Made by a program: the position numbers and the translations under genes. DNA of 64,000 nucleotides. Origin: Streptomyces sp. NBC_00775. Lineage in GTDB: Bacteria; Actinomycetota; Actinomycetes; Streptomycetales; Streptomycetaceae. Positions 37,921 through 46,960 of this stretch are shown piece by piece (position 1 is the first letter of the stretch; each line of letters begins with the position of its first letter). The stretch covers positions 7,626,001-7,690,000 of the forward strand of contig NZ_CP108938.1 of the NCBI RefSeq assembly GCF_036347135.1. Direction: 5' to 3'. Below the pieces are notes generated by a model, which was not told the origin of the DNA, searched no databases, and saw only the letters and a list, made by a program, of their open reading frames with translations.

Positions 37921-39056
37921 CGCACCCTCGCGGCTCTGTGCATCGTCTCCGCGGCCAGGCGGACGGCGGCGTCGCGGGTGTGCTGGCCCAGCATGGCGGT
38001 GTGGATGGGGCCTCCTTGGGCCAGATGCCGGTCGTAGGGGATCGGGACCACGGACACACCGGCCTCCCGCAGATGCGCGGCGGCTGCCTTGCCGTCGAGC
38101 GTGGTGTCGGGGGAGCCTGCGGAGAGTGCCACCACGGTGGTGGCCAGGGCCGCGTGCGGCAGCTGGGCCAGCCAGTCCAGGACCTGGCGAGTACCGTTGA
38201 CGCCCTCCGCGGTCATCGGCGCGACCACCACCCGGGCATGCGCGGTGTCCATCGCCGTACGCGCCACCTCGCCGGGCAGGCACTCGCAGTCCACCACCGT
38301 CACCGCGAAGTAGCGCCGCAGCGCCAGCGTCACGGTGCGGTACGTGCGCATGTCCAGCGGGGCGCCGACGCGTCCCTGTCCGGCGGGCAGCAGCCAGCCA
38401 CCGTCGGTCACCGGTACCAAATAGCCTGTGACGTCGGTGAGTTGCATCGCGGGAGTCAGGATCTGTGCCAGGTCCGCGCACGACCAGCGCACCGACTCGG
38501 CGCCCATCCGTACCGGCAGCGTGCCGAGTGCCGTGTCCGCCTCCAGCGTGAGCACCGGATCATGACGGTAGTGGTTGAAGGTGCGGCCCAGCAGGGCGGA
38601 GACGGTCGACTTGCCCACCCCGCCCCGGATGGACGTGACCGCGATGACGCGGCCGGTGGTGACCGGCTGCTGCACCTCCTGTGCGAGGCGCGTCTGGTCG
38701 GCCACCTCCTGCCCGGCCGACGCGGTGAGCCTGCGCAGCGAACGCCCGGTGCGCTGCGCCAGGGAGTCACCGTGCTGGGGGCGGCCCAGCGCGTGGGCGA
38801 GCCGGGGATCCACGGTCGGTACGGACTCGGGGGTCGGCAGGGGCAGGCGGGGAGCCCGTGCGCCGCGGGGCGCGGGCCGGGCGGGTGGCGACGACGGCTG
38901 TGGGGGCGGCTGTGGGGGCGGGACGGCGAGCCGCGGGTCCACGGGTGCTGGAGGCTTCGGCGGGGAGGCCTCAACTTGACCGGTGCCGTCCGGTGCGGCT
39001 GCGGCGTCGGCCAACTCCCGCAACACGTCGCGCTGCCAGTCCCCTCCTTCAGCCAT
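37917..39056 (-). CDS. MinD/ParA-like ATPase of the type VII secretion locus (EspI-like)
   Basis: 379 residues. The first 100 are rich in proline (PPPQPPPQPSSPPARPAPRG). The rest is a deviant Walker A ATPase with RGGVGKSTVSALLGR near 147 and a DCECLPGE segment in the Walker B position. Proline-rich MinD-like proteins of this kind (EspI) occur in ESX loci of actinobacteria and may link ATP level to secretion. It lies 8 bp after eccD and overlaps eccC. Confidence 0.85.
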   Translation of the reverse strand: MAEGGDWQRDVLRELADAAAAPDGTGQVEASPPKPPAPVDPRLAVPPPQPPPQPSSPPARPAPRGARAPRLPLPTPESVPTVDPRLAHALGRPQHGDSLAQRTGRSLRRLTASAGQEVADQTRLAQEVQQPVTTGRVIAVTSIRGGVGKSTVSALLGRTFNHYRHDPVLTLEADTALGTLPVRMGAESVRWSCADLAQILTPAMQLTDVTGYLVPVTDGGWLLPAGQGRVGAPLDMRTYRTVTLALRRYFAVTVVDCECLPGEVARTAMDTAHARVVVAPMTAEGVNGTRQVLDWLAQLPHAALATTVVALSAGSPDTTLDGKAAAAHLREAGVSVVPIPYDRHLAQGGPIHTAMLGQHTRDAAVRLAAETMHRAARVR

Positions 39057-39064
39057 GCCGATCC

Positions 39065-40429
39065 CTACGCGAAGGTGCCGAGCAGACGCCCGTACACACC
39101 GAAAGCACCGACGAGCAGGGGGAGAAGGGCGATCACACCTACCGACTCCAGAAGGTCACCGGCACGCCGAAGCCGCACTCGTACATGCTCGGCCGGCTCC
39201 ACCGCCAACACCGCGAGGGGAGCGACCGCCAGCAGGGCCAGCACGGCGATCGGCCCCGCCGCTCCCGCATCCCCCAGCCATACGACGATCAGCCGCACGG
39301 TGACGACGGATGCGGCCACCAGCAGCGCGACCACCTCGGCCGTCAGCGGATAGGCCCGCGCCCGCAGCGCAAGCACCACCGCGGTGACACCGGCCAGCAG
39401 CACCGTCCACACCGAGGGTGCCCGCAGCACGAGAACGCCCGCCGCGGTCGCGGAGGCGGCCAGCACGACCGTGGCGCAGGCCAGCCCGCGATGCGTGGCC
39501 GCCAGCGCGGTAGCCACCTGATATCGGCTCACCGACGCCCCGCCCGTCCGCCGGTCGTCCAGTGAGGACAGTCCCGACGCCATCAATGCCAGCCGCGGCA
39601 GCACGCCCAGCACCACCACCGACACGACAGCGAGAACCGCGCCCAGCCGCGCCTGCCCCGTTACGGTCTCCGCGCCGCCCTGCAGCGCGGCCGCCTCCTC
39701 CCACAGGACTAGGCATCCACCCACCGCGGCGGCACCGATCAACGCACCGCGCCCCAACGGCGAGAACCCCCCCGCCAGCAGCAGCGCGACCACCATGGCC
39801 GCCGCGACGCCCTCCAGCCGCACGGCGCCGGACCAGCCGTACGCGTCGGCCGACGTCCACGCGCCGAGCACACCCAGCGCACCGGCCGTGACGATCAACG
39901 TGGTAGCCAGGCCTCGCTTCCCCGCCCGCCCGCACAAGGCCCCGGTCAGCGCCGACACCACCGCCGCGCCGAGCAACGCGTCGCCGACCGCGGACAGCTC
40001 GAACTCGCCTTGGGCCAGCACCCCTGCGGCCACCGCCCAGAACACCGTGGCCAGCCCGGCCACCACACGCCGCACCGCGGGTCGCCACCGCCAGGCCCGC
40101 ACATTCAGATCGTCTGCCACCTCATCGGTGACGTCATGGACCACGGGCGCCGACGGGGCGTCTTCCACCCGTACCAGCCGCAGCACGGCACCGTCCGGCA
40201 CTCCCGCCGATTCCAGCGTGCTGTCGTGGTCCAGTGCTGAACCATCCGCGGTGATCAGATGTCGCAACTCGGGCCGCCCGGACGCGCGATCGTCGAGCAG
40301 CCGTATAACTTCCGGAAGCAGAAGCCCGATCGGCTCCCGCGACGGCAGAACGAGATCGACGCGCCGCCCTTCACCGACCAGAGTGACCCGGCTCAAGGCC
40401 GTACGCCCACTGGCTGTTGTACGACTCAT
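39065..40429 (-). CDS. eccD: Type VII secretion membrane channel EccD
   Basis: About 454 residues. An N-terminal ubiquitin-like (YukD) domain (SRVTLVGEGRRVDLVLPSRE) is followed by some eleven hydrophobic segments, e.g. VFWAVAAGVLAQ, VVSALTGALCG, VLAVVSVVVLGVLPRLALM, PIAVLALLAVAPLAVLAV. EccD dimers form the membrane vestibule of ESX systems. ATG 40429 follows a G-rich ribosome site; the frame also offers 40447. The position after a small membrane protein gene and before the ATPase genes fits an ESX operon. Confidence 0.93.
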   Translation of the reverse strand: MSRTTASGRTALSRVTLVGEGRRVDLVLPSREPIGLLLPEVIRLLDDRASGRPELRHLITADGSALDHDSTLESAGVPDGAVLRLVRVEDAPSAPVVHDVTDEVADDLNVRAWRWRPAVRRVVAGLATVFWAVAAGVLAQGEFELSAVGDALLGAAVVSALTGALCGRAGKRGLATTLIVTAGALGVLGAWTSADAYGWSGAVRLEGVAAAMVVALLLAGGFSPLGRGALIGAAAVGGCLVLWEEAAALQGGAETVTGQARLGAVLAVVSVVVLGVLPRLALMASGLSSLDDRRTGGASVSRYQVATALAATHRGLACATVVLAASATAAGVLVLRAPSVWTVLLAGVTAVVLALRARAYPLTAEVVALLVAASVVTVRLIVVWLGDAGAAGPIAVLALLAVAPLAVLAVEPAEHVRVRLRRAGDLLESVGVIALLPLLVGAFGVYGRLLGTFA

Positions 40430-40460
40430 GGCCCCCGCAGCTATCACGCGTTCGAACCTA

Positions 40461-40733
40461 TCACCGGGCCGAAGAGGCCACGGAAGGCGAAGACGACGGC
40501 TGCACCGGCGACCCGTAGGGGCTCTTCCCGATCAGCCGGTGGGAAACGAATGACCAGCCCACGCAGCCGGCACACAACACCGCCGCGACCACGATCCCGG
40601 CGAACACCTTTCCCAGCCGCTCATCGAGCGATCGCCGCTGCCGCTGGGCGCCGAACAGCACGGCATCCCGCAGGCGTCGGCGTCGTACCGACACCGACTC
40701 CAGCAACTGACTGTCGTACTCCTGAGCTGTCAC
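40461..40733 (-). CDS. Small membrane protein of the type VII secretion locus
   Basis: 90 residues with a basic N-terminal half (VRRRRLRDAVLFGAQRQRRS), one membrane segment (VFAGIVVAAVLCAGCVGWSF) and a serine-rich tail. No named family was recognised. The position 31 bp before eccD suggests it is an accessory part of the secretion complex. Confidence 0.7.
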   Translation of the reverse strand: MTAQEYDSQLLESVSVRRRRLRDAVLFGAQRQRRSLDERLGKVFAGIVVAAVLCAGCVGWSFVSHRLIGKSPYGSPVQPSSSPSVASSAR

Positions 40734-40792
40734 GGGCTACCTGCCATCCGTCATGCGCCGCCTGGTTCCGTGTCGCGTACTTGTCGAGCCGG

Positions 40793-41800
40793 TCATGTGT
40801 TCTCTCCGGTGACCTCTTCAATGAATGCGGCTGCTTCCGCTTCACTGATTTCCACGTGGTCGACTTCGTTGTGTCCCAGCTCGTGCAGCCGCAGGTACTC
40901 CGTCGGCTCCCATCGCAGGTTTCTGGTGAATGCCTCGTCGTGCGCCACCCGGTCCACCATGCGCCGCCGGACAATTCCCTGAGGATTGCTGCGCGAATAC
41001 CCCTCGCTGATCTTCGCGTAGTACTTGGTGTCCGCGGAGCGCGGGGTGAGAACACGTACGTCTGCTCCGCGGCTGTTCAGCCACCGCTCGAGTTCCAGCC
41101 CGTTGATCTCGTGCCGCACGCCTGCCTGTTCGATGACCGCGGGTCCAAAAACGGTCCCGGACAGCCCCTGAACGACAGTGCTTTCGTCGAGTACCGCCTT
41201 CAAGGATGTTTCGCTCACTGATGCGTTGGTCAGGTCGGCGCCCTGTAGCTGGACATCGATCAGAGACGCGCCGTCGAGCTTCGTGCCCCGGAAGCGAGCG
41301 GAGCGTGCATCGACGGCCCAGAGGTCGGTGCTGCCCAGATCCGCCCCGTCCAAGATGGCGCCCAGAAGGGAGGCTTCGTCAAGTTCAGCCTTGACGAGTG
41401 AGGCCCCTGAGAGATCGGCCTCGTCCAGCACGGCCCCTTCCAGATGCGCTCGATAAAGGGCGGTGCCGACGAGCTTGGCGCCCCGAAGGGTGGCTTGCGG
41501 CAGGAGACCCACGGTCAGGTCCGCACCTGACAGGTCAGCGCTGGACAGGTCGAGTCCCGAGACATCCAAGAGGGAATCCGCCTGCTCGACCCACTCGCGT
41601 AGGGCAGAGGCCGCCTCCGCATTGGGCGGCATCATCCAGACGGTTCGGCTCTTGTCACGGATACCAGACAGCTCGATCACTCCACCTGTGCTGCTCGACG
41701 ATCGACTTGACGTCGTCGATCGCCGCTTGGCATTGCGGTCGAACTCCGACGTTTCGAGCTCGTCGAGCATTTCCTTGGCGCTCTTGACGATTGCTGTCAT
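40793..41800 (-). CDS. Pentapeptide-repeat protein with a C-terminal domain
   Basis: 335 residues. Residues 78-205 contain about 20 pentapeptide repeats of form A(D/N)LxX (LSSADLSGADL, LEGAVLDEADLSGASL), which fold into a right-handed quadrilateral helix. Residues 240-335 are a separate charged domain (RMVDRVAHDEAFTRNLRWEP). It lies between the Imm49-like gene and the secretion genes, so it may be a second immunity or an effector-handling protein; alternatively it is an unrelated DNA-mimic. The N-terminus is serine/threonine rich. Confidence 0.75.
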   Translation of the reverse strand: MTAIVKSAKEMLDELETSEFDRNAKRRSTTSSRSSSSTGGVIELSGIRDKSRTVWMMPPNAEAASALREWVEQADSLLDVSGLDLSSADLSGADLTVGLLPQATLRGAKLVGTALYRAHLEGAVLDEADLSGASLVKAELDEASLLGAILDGADLGSTDLWAVDARSARFRGTKLDGASLIDVQLQGADLTNASVSETSLKAVLDESTVVQGLSGTVFGPAVIEQAGVRHEINGLELERWLNSRGADVRVLTPRSADTKYYAKISEGYSRSNPQGIVRRRMVDRVAHDEAFTRNLRWEPTEYLRLHELGHNEVDHVEISEAEAAAFIEEVTGENT

Positions 41801-41861
41801 GGCCTCTGCTGCATTTTCTGTGCGGAAGTCGTGGCGGGGGATGCGAATGGTCGTTTGCGTC

Positions 41862-42725
41862 TCAGGTGGGGAACTCGCCGAGCCAGTCGTGCTGGAGGAG
41901 GTGCTTAGGCAGGTAGTCGGACTCGACCTCGATGGGGATTCCGCCGTCGTAGGCGAGACAGGCGATGGCGAGGGGGCCGAGGGCGATGGTGCCGTCGATG
42001 TCCGCCTCCCGGTCCTCGTTCAAGGTCCAGTACATCTTGTGGAGCTTGAGTGCCTCCACCAAGGCCGGGCTGAAGCCCTCCTCGTCCTTGCGTACGAAGT
42101 GGTAGAAGAGGTTGATCGGTGGGTAGAGCTGGGCATCCAGCAGGTCACGCGGAGCGATCCGCGCCACCGCGGGATCCGAAGCCTCGAACGTTGCGGTGAG
42201 CTTCTCCACCAGTCCCGGCCGCCTCAGCCAATACGTCTGCAGGGTGTCGACCCAGTGGTAGATGTACGCGTCGTACTGCCCCTCCGGCGCACGCAGGCGC
42301 TCCAGCGGGATCTCGCACAGTTGCGTCATGCGCTCCTGTTCGCGGCAGATGACAGCCAGCCAGAACGCCTGCAGCCAGGTGCCCGCATCAGCAGTAGAGA
42401 GGGGGCCGACGGCCCGCAAGCTGCGTACCTCGCGGTCGATGCGGCACTCGATGGTGCCCTCGCTCACGCCGGTCACAGCAAACAGCGCAGAACCCAGTTG
42501 CATCGCTGTGACCGCGGCCTCCCACGTCTCCACCGCCGCTGCCCGAGGGTCGATGACACAGTGGGCCCGCAGGTTCAGGATTGACGTGTTGAAGGTCAAG
42601 TCGATGGTGGAGGTGGACTCCTCGAGCCGGTCGACCTTCTTACTGAGGTGCTTGTTGAGCCGTTCCGTGAACTGTTCGGCCTCAGGCCCTGTCGGCAGCT
42701 CATGCCGGTCGATGCGTGCTGTCAC
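41862..42725 (-). CDS. Imm49-like immunity protein
   Basis: 287 residues, GTG start overlapping the effector stop by GTGA, as expected of a toxin/immunity pair. The sequence follows the Imm49 family: helical repeats with AFWLAVICREQERMTQLCEI and an end segment IALGPLAIACLAYDGGIPIE followed by SDYLPKHLL. Imm49 proteins neutralise secreted polymorphic toxins, often nucleases. No signal peptide is present, which fits a cytoplasmic inhibitor. Confidence 0.8.
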   Translation of the reverse strand: MTARIDRHELPTGPEAEQFTERLNKHLSKKVDRLEESTSTIDLTFNTSILNLRAHCVIDPRAAAVETWEAAVTAMQLGSALFAVTGVSEGTIECRIDREVRSLRAVGPLSTADAGTWLQAFWLAVICREQERMTQLCEIPLERLRAPEGQYDAYIYHWVDTLQTYWLRRPGLVEKLTATFEASDPAVARIAPRDLLDAQLYPPINLFYHFVRKDEEGFSPALVEALKLHKMYWTLNEDREADIDGTIALGPLAIACLAYDGGIPIEVESDYLPKHLLQHDWLGEFPT

Positions 42726-45307
42726 GGAAGGGTCCCCTTGCTGATGTCGAACCGGCGATATTTGAATCCGGTATATGTCCCCGCGTTCTTCTCGCCCTTG
42801 ACGACAACATATTCTAGCTTCCCGTCGTTGAGCGCCTTGTCGAGGGTTTCTGCCAAATCGAACTCGCCGCGTTTCTCCATGGCGTCGATGATGTCGAAGA
42901 AGTACTCCCTACTCCCCTGGGACACTTGGCGACCGTTCGGCAGGGTACGTCTGCCCAGCTCGGTAGTGGGGCTGCTCTTGGCCTCGATGACGACGACTCG
43001 GCCGTCCTCATGCGTCCAGACCTGGTCGAACTGGTCGTTTCCGCTCTTCGGGCCGAGGAGGGTCTCTTTCGTGAAGTCCGGGTGGTTCTCGGCGATGTAG
43101 TGGTACTCGGCCGCCGCCTCGCCGAAGTCTTCGGCCTTTTCCCCCATGAGGGTGTGGGATTCCTTGTATGCACCCCGGGCCTCACCCCACTGCGCGGCCG
43201 AGTCGATGGTTCCGTGAAGCTCGTGCGCTTTGCCCGTCTCCGCCTTCCAGTCCGAGACGAGGTTGTCCCACTTGATAGCGAAGTGGCGGATCCGCGCAGC
43301 CTCCTCCAAGGCCCCACGCCGTGCCTTGCTCGTGACGGTGTCGGACTTCACGGAGATGTAATCGTCGTCAAGGAAATGCGGCTTGGGCGGCTCCGGTGCG
43401 TCCTTGGCGCGGGTCAACGGTGCGTCGTCGGACAGCCGAGTGAGTTGCGGCGGGGTGTGCCCGCTCTCGTCGTAGCGCTCCAGGAACCTTCGGGTGCCGT
43501 CCTTGCGGTAGTAGTGCTCGAAGTACCCGGGCTCGTGGTTGGCACGGTAGACCTGGATCTCTTCGATCTGCTCCAGCGTGAGCGATCCGCGAGGTCCGTA
43601 AGGGTTGGCTCCCTCACGTATGAAGCTGGGGCGCTCAACCTCAGTGCGCTGTCCGGGGACGTCACCGGTCGGCCTGTCCGCGCCATTGGCCCCGTCCCCG
43701 ACCGCGTCGTTGCCAGTCCGGCCGAGGTTGTCCAGGCCGCCGCCTCCGTGGCTGCCGGAACTGGTGCCGCCAGGGCCGTTGCCGATCGCCCCAGAACCTT
43801 TCCTCGGCGTCTCAGAACCGACGGCGTGTCCGGCTCCGGCTGGGCCAGGTACTCCCTTTGCCGTGCGGGACGTGTCCCCGCTGCTTCCGTTTGCAGCCCC
43901 ATGGCTGGCCTCGGGCGTGAGGTTCTCGCCTGTATGGGCAGTAGCCCCGGACGGCCTGGAGGCAGCGCCGACTTCGGCGAGTTCCCTCTGCTGGGCTGTC
44001 TCGTGCTGCGCGGCACGTGCGTTGGCGGGCGGTTCGTGGAGTGGGGTGTCGCTGATGGCCCTGCCCGCGTCGTCGACGCGGATGAATTCGCCGTTCTCGA
44101 TGCGCACTTTGGAGCCGTCGGAGAGTTCCAAGATGCTGTGCGGGGCACGCAGGTCCGGGATGTCGTTCACGCCGCGGAGGTTGGCCGTCACCTCGGCGAG
44201 CTTGGGTATGCCTCGGGCGGTGACCCTGGCGGCCGCGTTGATCGGGTCGATGGCGTCGCCGATCTTGGCGGTGACGGAGGCGACCTTGGCGGCGGTGCCC
44301 ACTCGCCCGGCGGAAGCGACCTTCAGTGGACCCGCGCCGAGGGTCAGAGCGTTGAAGACGACGGTGGCCGCGGCGCGTGCCGGGTTCTCCTTCCACATGT
44401 CCCAGGCGACGAAGGACTTGCCGAACTCCTTCGCGTACACCTTGCTGTCCTGGGCGAAGTCACTTGCCAGGAAGCCGGTGGGCTTCTGCCCGCCGGACTC
44501 CATGAGATACGTTTCTCCGCCGACGATCCCGCGGACCAGGCCATCCCAGGCGTTTCCGGCGGCGTCGCCGCCATGGACGCCGGCCAGGGTGGCGAGACCG
44601 TCGATGGTGCCCCAGACGTTGTCGACGATCAGCCCGTCCCAGACGAAGCTCTTGGCGTAGTAGCCAAGGTCATCGGGGTCCCACCAGTTGTGGGACTTGC
44701 TCACCGGCGTGCCCCAGGGCAGTTTCTCCATCTGCTCCAGCGCGTCGGCGGTGTAGCCGTAGAGTTCCACGCCGCGCGGGATGAACAGCGCCTTGCCGCC
44801 GCCGACCATCATGTACTGGGTGCCGCCGACCAGCGCGGTGATCTTGTTGTTGGCGGCGATCTCGGCAGCGGTGAACGCTGCTTGAGCCTCGGCCACCCCG
44901 TTCATGAGGGTTTGGTGCTGGTCGACCTTGTCCTGGTCGTGTGCCCAGTTCTCGTCAAACGCGCCGCTGCTGGTCTTCAGGCCCGCCACGAACGTGGCCG
45001 CCTCGCTCTGCAGGTGTTTGAGGCGTGCGGCGATCGGAGCGACCTCGGTGGCGTACGTGGCCAGCGCGTCGGCGACCGTGGCGAGTTTGTCGCCGAATCC
45101 GTCCGCGCGGTCGCGCACCGGCACCGTGGAGGCGAACAGGTCCTCCGCCTCGGGCGCCTGGTAGAAGGCGGACAGCCTCTGGAACTGGGTGTGGGCGGCT
45201 CCGCCGGCCTGGCGGATGCCGTCCGCCTCGCCGCGCAGGGCGGTGATGTGGTGGTCCAACTGTCCCAGGTCGCCGGTGAACTGCGGGATGTTCTCCGGTT
45301 CGATCAC
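42722..45307 (-). CDS. Type VII secreted polymorphic toxin with nuclease-like C-terminus
   Basis: 861 residues from GTG 45307, which overlaps the DUF6507 stop by GTGA; a longer frame to 45688 has no homology. Residues 1-150 are a WXG/LXG-like helical export domain (LGQLDHHITALRGEADGIRQ). A middle part follows with hydrophobic stretches, then a glycine/serine linker (residues 520-600). The last 110 residues hold FDQVW near 760, then VVVIEAKSSP (E775-x-K777) and QGSREYF, resembling PD-(D/E)xK restriction-fold toxins. An Imm49-like gene follows. Export by the adjacent system and nuclease action are inferred. Confidence 0.82.
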   Translation of the reverse strand: MIEPENIPQFTGDLGQLDHHITALRGEADGIRQAGGAAHTQFQRLSAFYQAPEAEDLFASTVPVRDRADGFGDKLATVADALATYATEVAPIAARLKHLQSEAATFVAGLKTSSGAFDENWAHDQDKVDQHQTLMNGVAEAQAAFTAAEIAANNKITALVGGTQYMMVGGGKALFIPRGVELYGYTADALEQMEKLPWGTPVSKSHNWWDPDDLGYYAKSFVWDGLIVDNVWGTIDGLATLAGVHGGDAAGNAWDGLVRGIVGGETYLMESGGQKPTGFLASDFAQDSKVYAKEFGKSFVAWDMWKENPARAAATVVFNALTLGAGPLKVASAGRVGTAAKVASVTAKIGDAIDPINAAARVTARGIPKLAEVTANLRGVNDIPDLRAPHSILELSDGSKVRIENGEFIRVDDAGRAISDTPLHEPPANARAAQHETAQQRELAEVGAASRPSGATAHTGENLTPEASHGAANGSSGDTSRTAKGVPGPAGAGHAVGSETPRKGSGAIGNGPGGTSSGSHGGGGLDNLGRTGNDAVGDGANGADRPTGDVPGQRTEVERPSFIREGANPYGPRGSLTLEQIEEIQVYRANHEPGYFEHYYRKDGTRRFLERYDESGHTPPQLTRLSDDAPLTRAKDAPEPPKPHFLDDDYISVKSDTVTSKARRGALEEAARIRHFAIKWDNLVSDWKAETGKAHELHGTIDSAAQWGEARGAYKESHTLMGEKAEDFGEAAAEYHYIAENHPDFTKETLLGPKSGNDQFDQVWTHEDGRVVVIEAKSSPTTELGRRTLPNGRQVSQGSREYFFDIIDAMEKRGEFDLAETLDKALNDGKLEYVVVKGEKNAGTYTGFKYRRFDISKGTLP

Positions 45308-45696
45308 AGTCGGCCCATCTTCCAGCCGGTCGGCATGTCCGGCTCCACCAGGCCGGCCGCCCGATGCTGCACCTCGGCCGCCATTTCCAGGTCCCCGGAC
45401 GTGTAGGCGGTGGTGGCCTCGACCGCGCCGGTCACCGACTTCCCCATCCGCACGCCGATGAACTGCAGCTCGCTCGCCGTGCCCTCGACGAACTCGGCCA
45501 ATGCCGCGGCCACCAGCCCACCCTGTCCCTTGCCCTCGCCGGTCGCCCCGCCCGGGGCGAGGGTGCCGGCCGTGGTGGCGGCGCCCTCCAGGTCGTCCGA
45601 GTAGGCCTGCAAGATCTTGTCCAGGACCCCCATCACGTCCCCTACATGGGAGACGACGACCCCGACTCCGGACGGCGTGATGTCCCACCCCGACAT
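45304..45696 (-). CDS. DUF6507 family protein
   Basis: 130 residues of the DUF6507 family, found in Streptomyces type VII loci and recognised by the opening SGWDITPSGVGVVVSHVGDV. The protein is helical and the size of a WXG100-like partner. It overlaps the effector by GTGA, so it may act as its secretion partner or chaperone. Confidence 0.8.
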   Translation of the reverse strand: MSGWDITPSGVGVVVSHVGDVMGVLDKILQAYSDDLEGAATTAGTLAPGGATGEGKGQGGLVAAALAEFVEGTASELQFIGVRMGKSVTGAVEATTAYTSGDLEMAAEVQHRAAGLVEPDMPTGWKMGRL

Positions 45697-45738
45697 GCCA
45701 ACCCCCGTTGCAATGCGAATACTTGAAGTCGAACCCGG

Positions 45739-46050
45739 TCAGCCGATGTTGTCGACGGCGGCGCGGGCCTTGGCCATCGTCGACTGGGCGGTGCCGTCGT
45801 TCTGTTCCAGCGTCGTGCGCACGAGGCGGATGATGTCGCGTACCTCGTTGGCCGCGTGGTTCCAGCGCTTTTCCTTGCCGTGGTACTCGTCGGCGACGCC
45901 ATCGGCCGTGAAGTCGGCCATCGCGGCCTGCACCGCGCGGTCGCGGTCACCGAGGACGCTCTCCAACTGGCCGATGATGCCCTGCAGACTGCCCTGCACC
46001 TCGCTGGAGGCGCCGGTGTCGTACGAGCGGCGATCCTGATTCTGTCCCAT
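45739..46050 (-). CDS. ESAT-6/WXG100-like protein (pore-forming ESAT-6 family)
   Basis: 103 residues with a helix-turn-helix hairpin layout: LQGIIGQLESVLGDRDRAVQ, then YHGKEKRWNHAANEVRDIIR. The strict WxG is replaced by ADEYHGKEKRW. ATG 46050 has GGGGGA seven bases upstream; a TTG at 46056 is less likely. It is a small secreted partner encoded at the head of the ESX locus, following another WXG100-like gene after 23 bp. Confidence 0.82.
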   Translation of the reverse strand: MGQNQDRRSYDTGASSEVQGSLQGIIGQLESVLGDRDRAVQAAMADFTADGVADEYHGKEKRWNHAANEVRDIIRLVRTTLEQNDGTAQSTMAKARAAVDNIG

Positions 46051-46073
46051 GGTCAAGTCCCCCTGTGTGTTTG

Positions 46074-46406
46074 CTATCGGGCACCGAAGCGGGCGGCGTC
46101 GAAGTTGGACTGGCCCATGTTCTGGTGGGCGTTGTCCTCCTGCTCCAGATCACCGGAGCCGAACGCGGTGTCCATGCCGGACTGGCCACCCAGGATCGCG
46201 CCCAGCGACCCGTTCAGCGCGTCCGTAATCTCGTCCGTGTGCAACTTGAACGAGTCGAACGCGGCCTTCCCCGCCCCGTTGAACTTCCCCTCCAGCGGCT
46301 CCGCCGCCTGCACCAGCCATCGGATCAGCGTGCCCAGGTCCTCCGTCGAACCGACCGTGCTCTTGCCGAGATCCGCCAGAGTCGACGACCCCATGTCGAA
46401 CTTCAT
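46074..46406 (-). CDS. WXG100-like small secreted protein
   Basis: 110 residues. Two helices are joined by KFNGAGKAAFDSFK, which stands in for the WxG turn (LIRWLVQAAEPLEGKFNGAG). The N-terminus (KFDMGSSTLADLGKSTVGS) and the FDAARFG end are typical of Streptomyces ESX small proteins. It is the first gene of the minus-strand type VII operon, so the promoter must lie in the 554-bp gap upstream. Confidence 0.82.
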   Translation of the reverse strand: MKFDMGSSTLADLGKSTVGSTEDLGTLIRWLVQAAEPLEGKFNGAGKAAFDSFKLHTDEITDALNGSLGAILGGQSGMDTAFGSGDLEQEDNAHQNMGQSNFDAARFGAR

Positions 46407-46960
46407 CCACCCGCCCCCGTGTCAATCGTGGCATCCGCCAAGACAGTTCACATGTTCGACAGTCACGACGCTCTCGTGTGTCGGACAGTTCCCGTGTGTC
46501 ACGCGCGTCTCACAGTGCGTCGAACATGCTCGCGCATCGCGCGTTGCAGGCGCAACGTAGTAGTGCCCGAAGTGGCTTGATCTACCCCATGAGTTGTCTC
46601 ACCGCCCCCTGAGTAACCGGCGGATCCGGAGGACCGGGCGGGGCCTTTTCTCAAGCAGGGGTATTCCCCGCCTCGGCTAGGGAGTTCCTGCGCACGGCCC
46701 CGCCTAGGAGCCCTCGCCCCACCGACCCCACTGTGCCTCGTCTCAACGCCGGCCACACCGTCCCTCGAGGGCACGCCGCGGCACCGGGCGGACCGCACCC
46801 CCTTCAAAGCGGTGAGGGTCCGACTTCAAACCGGCGCCAGTCCGAAAAGCGCAACCCCGCCCGACTCCACGCGCTTTGCCCCTGGCAAGTCCTTGCCATG
46901 GCGAAGACCTGCCGTCATCTGGTCTTCACGTCGGTGTGAACCGGCCGATAGACCCAGGGC
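46407..46960. other. 554-bp divergent intergenic region
   Basis: Separates the type VII operon from the subtilase gene. Holds a spaced inverted repeat CATGTTCG (46451-46458) / CGAACATG (46521-46528) near the operon side and a short GGGGTATTCCCC dyad at about 46663. No gene is called; open frames here lack ribosome sites. It must contain both promoters. Confidence 0.6.
46451..46528. promoter_or_regulatory. Spaced inverted repeat upstream of the type VII operon
   Basis: CATGTTCG and CGAACATG are exact complements 62 bases apart, with GTGTGTCGGACAG and GTGTGTCACG between them. Possibly two half-sites for a regulator of the small secreted protein genes. Confidence 0.35.

Noticed and set aside
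33919..38481. A 1520-codon frame extending EccC upstream
   Set aside because: The part above 37920 crosses the ParA-like gene in another frame with no homology; ATG 37920 overlaps the ParA stop as in the rest of the operon.
42926..45406. An 826-codon plus-strand frame opposite the toxin gene
   Set aside because: High GC removes stops on the opposite strand; there is no family pattern, while the minus strand encodes recognisable export and nuclease-like domains.
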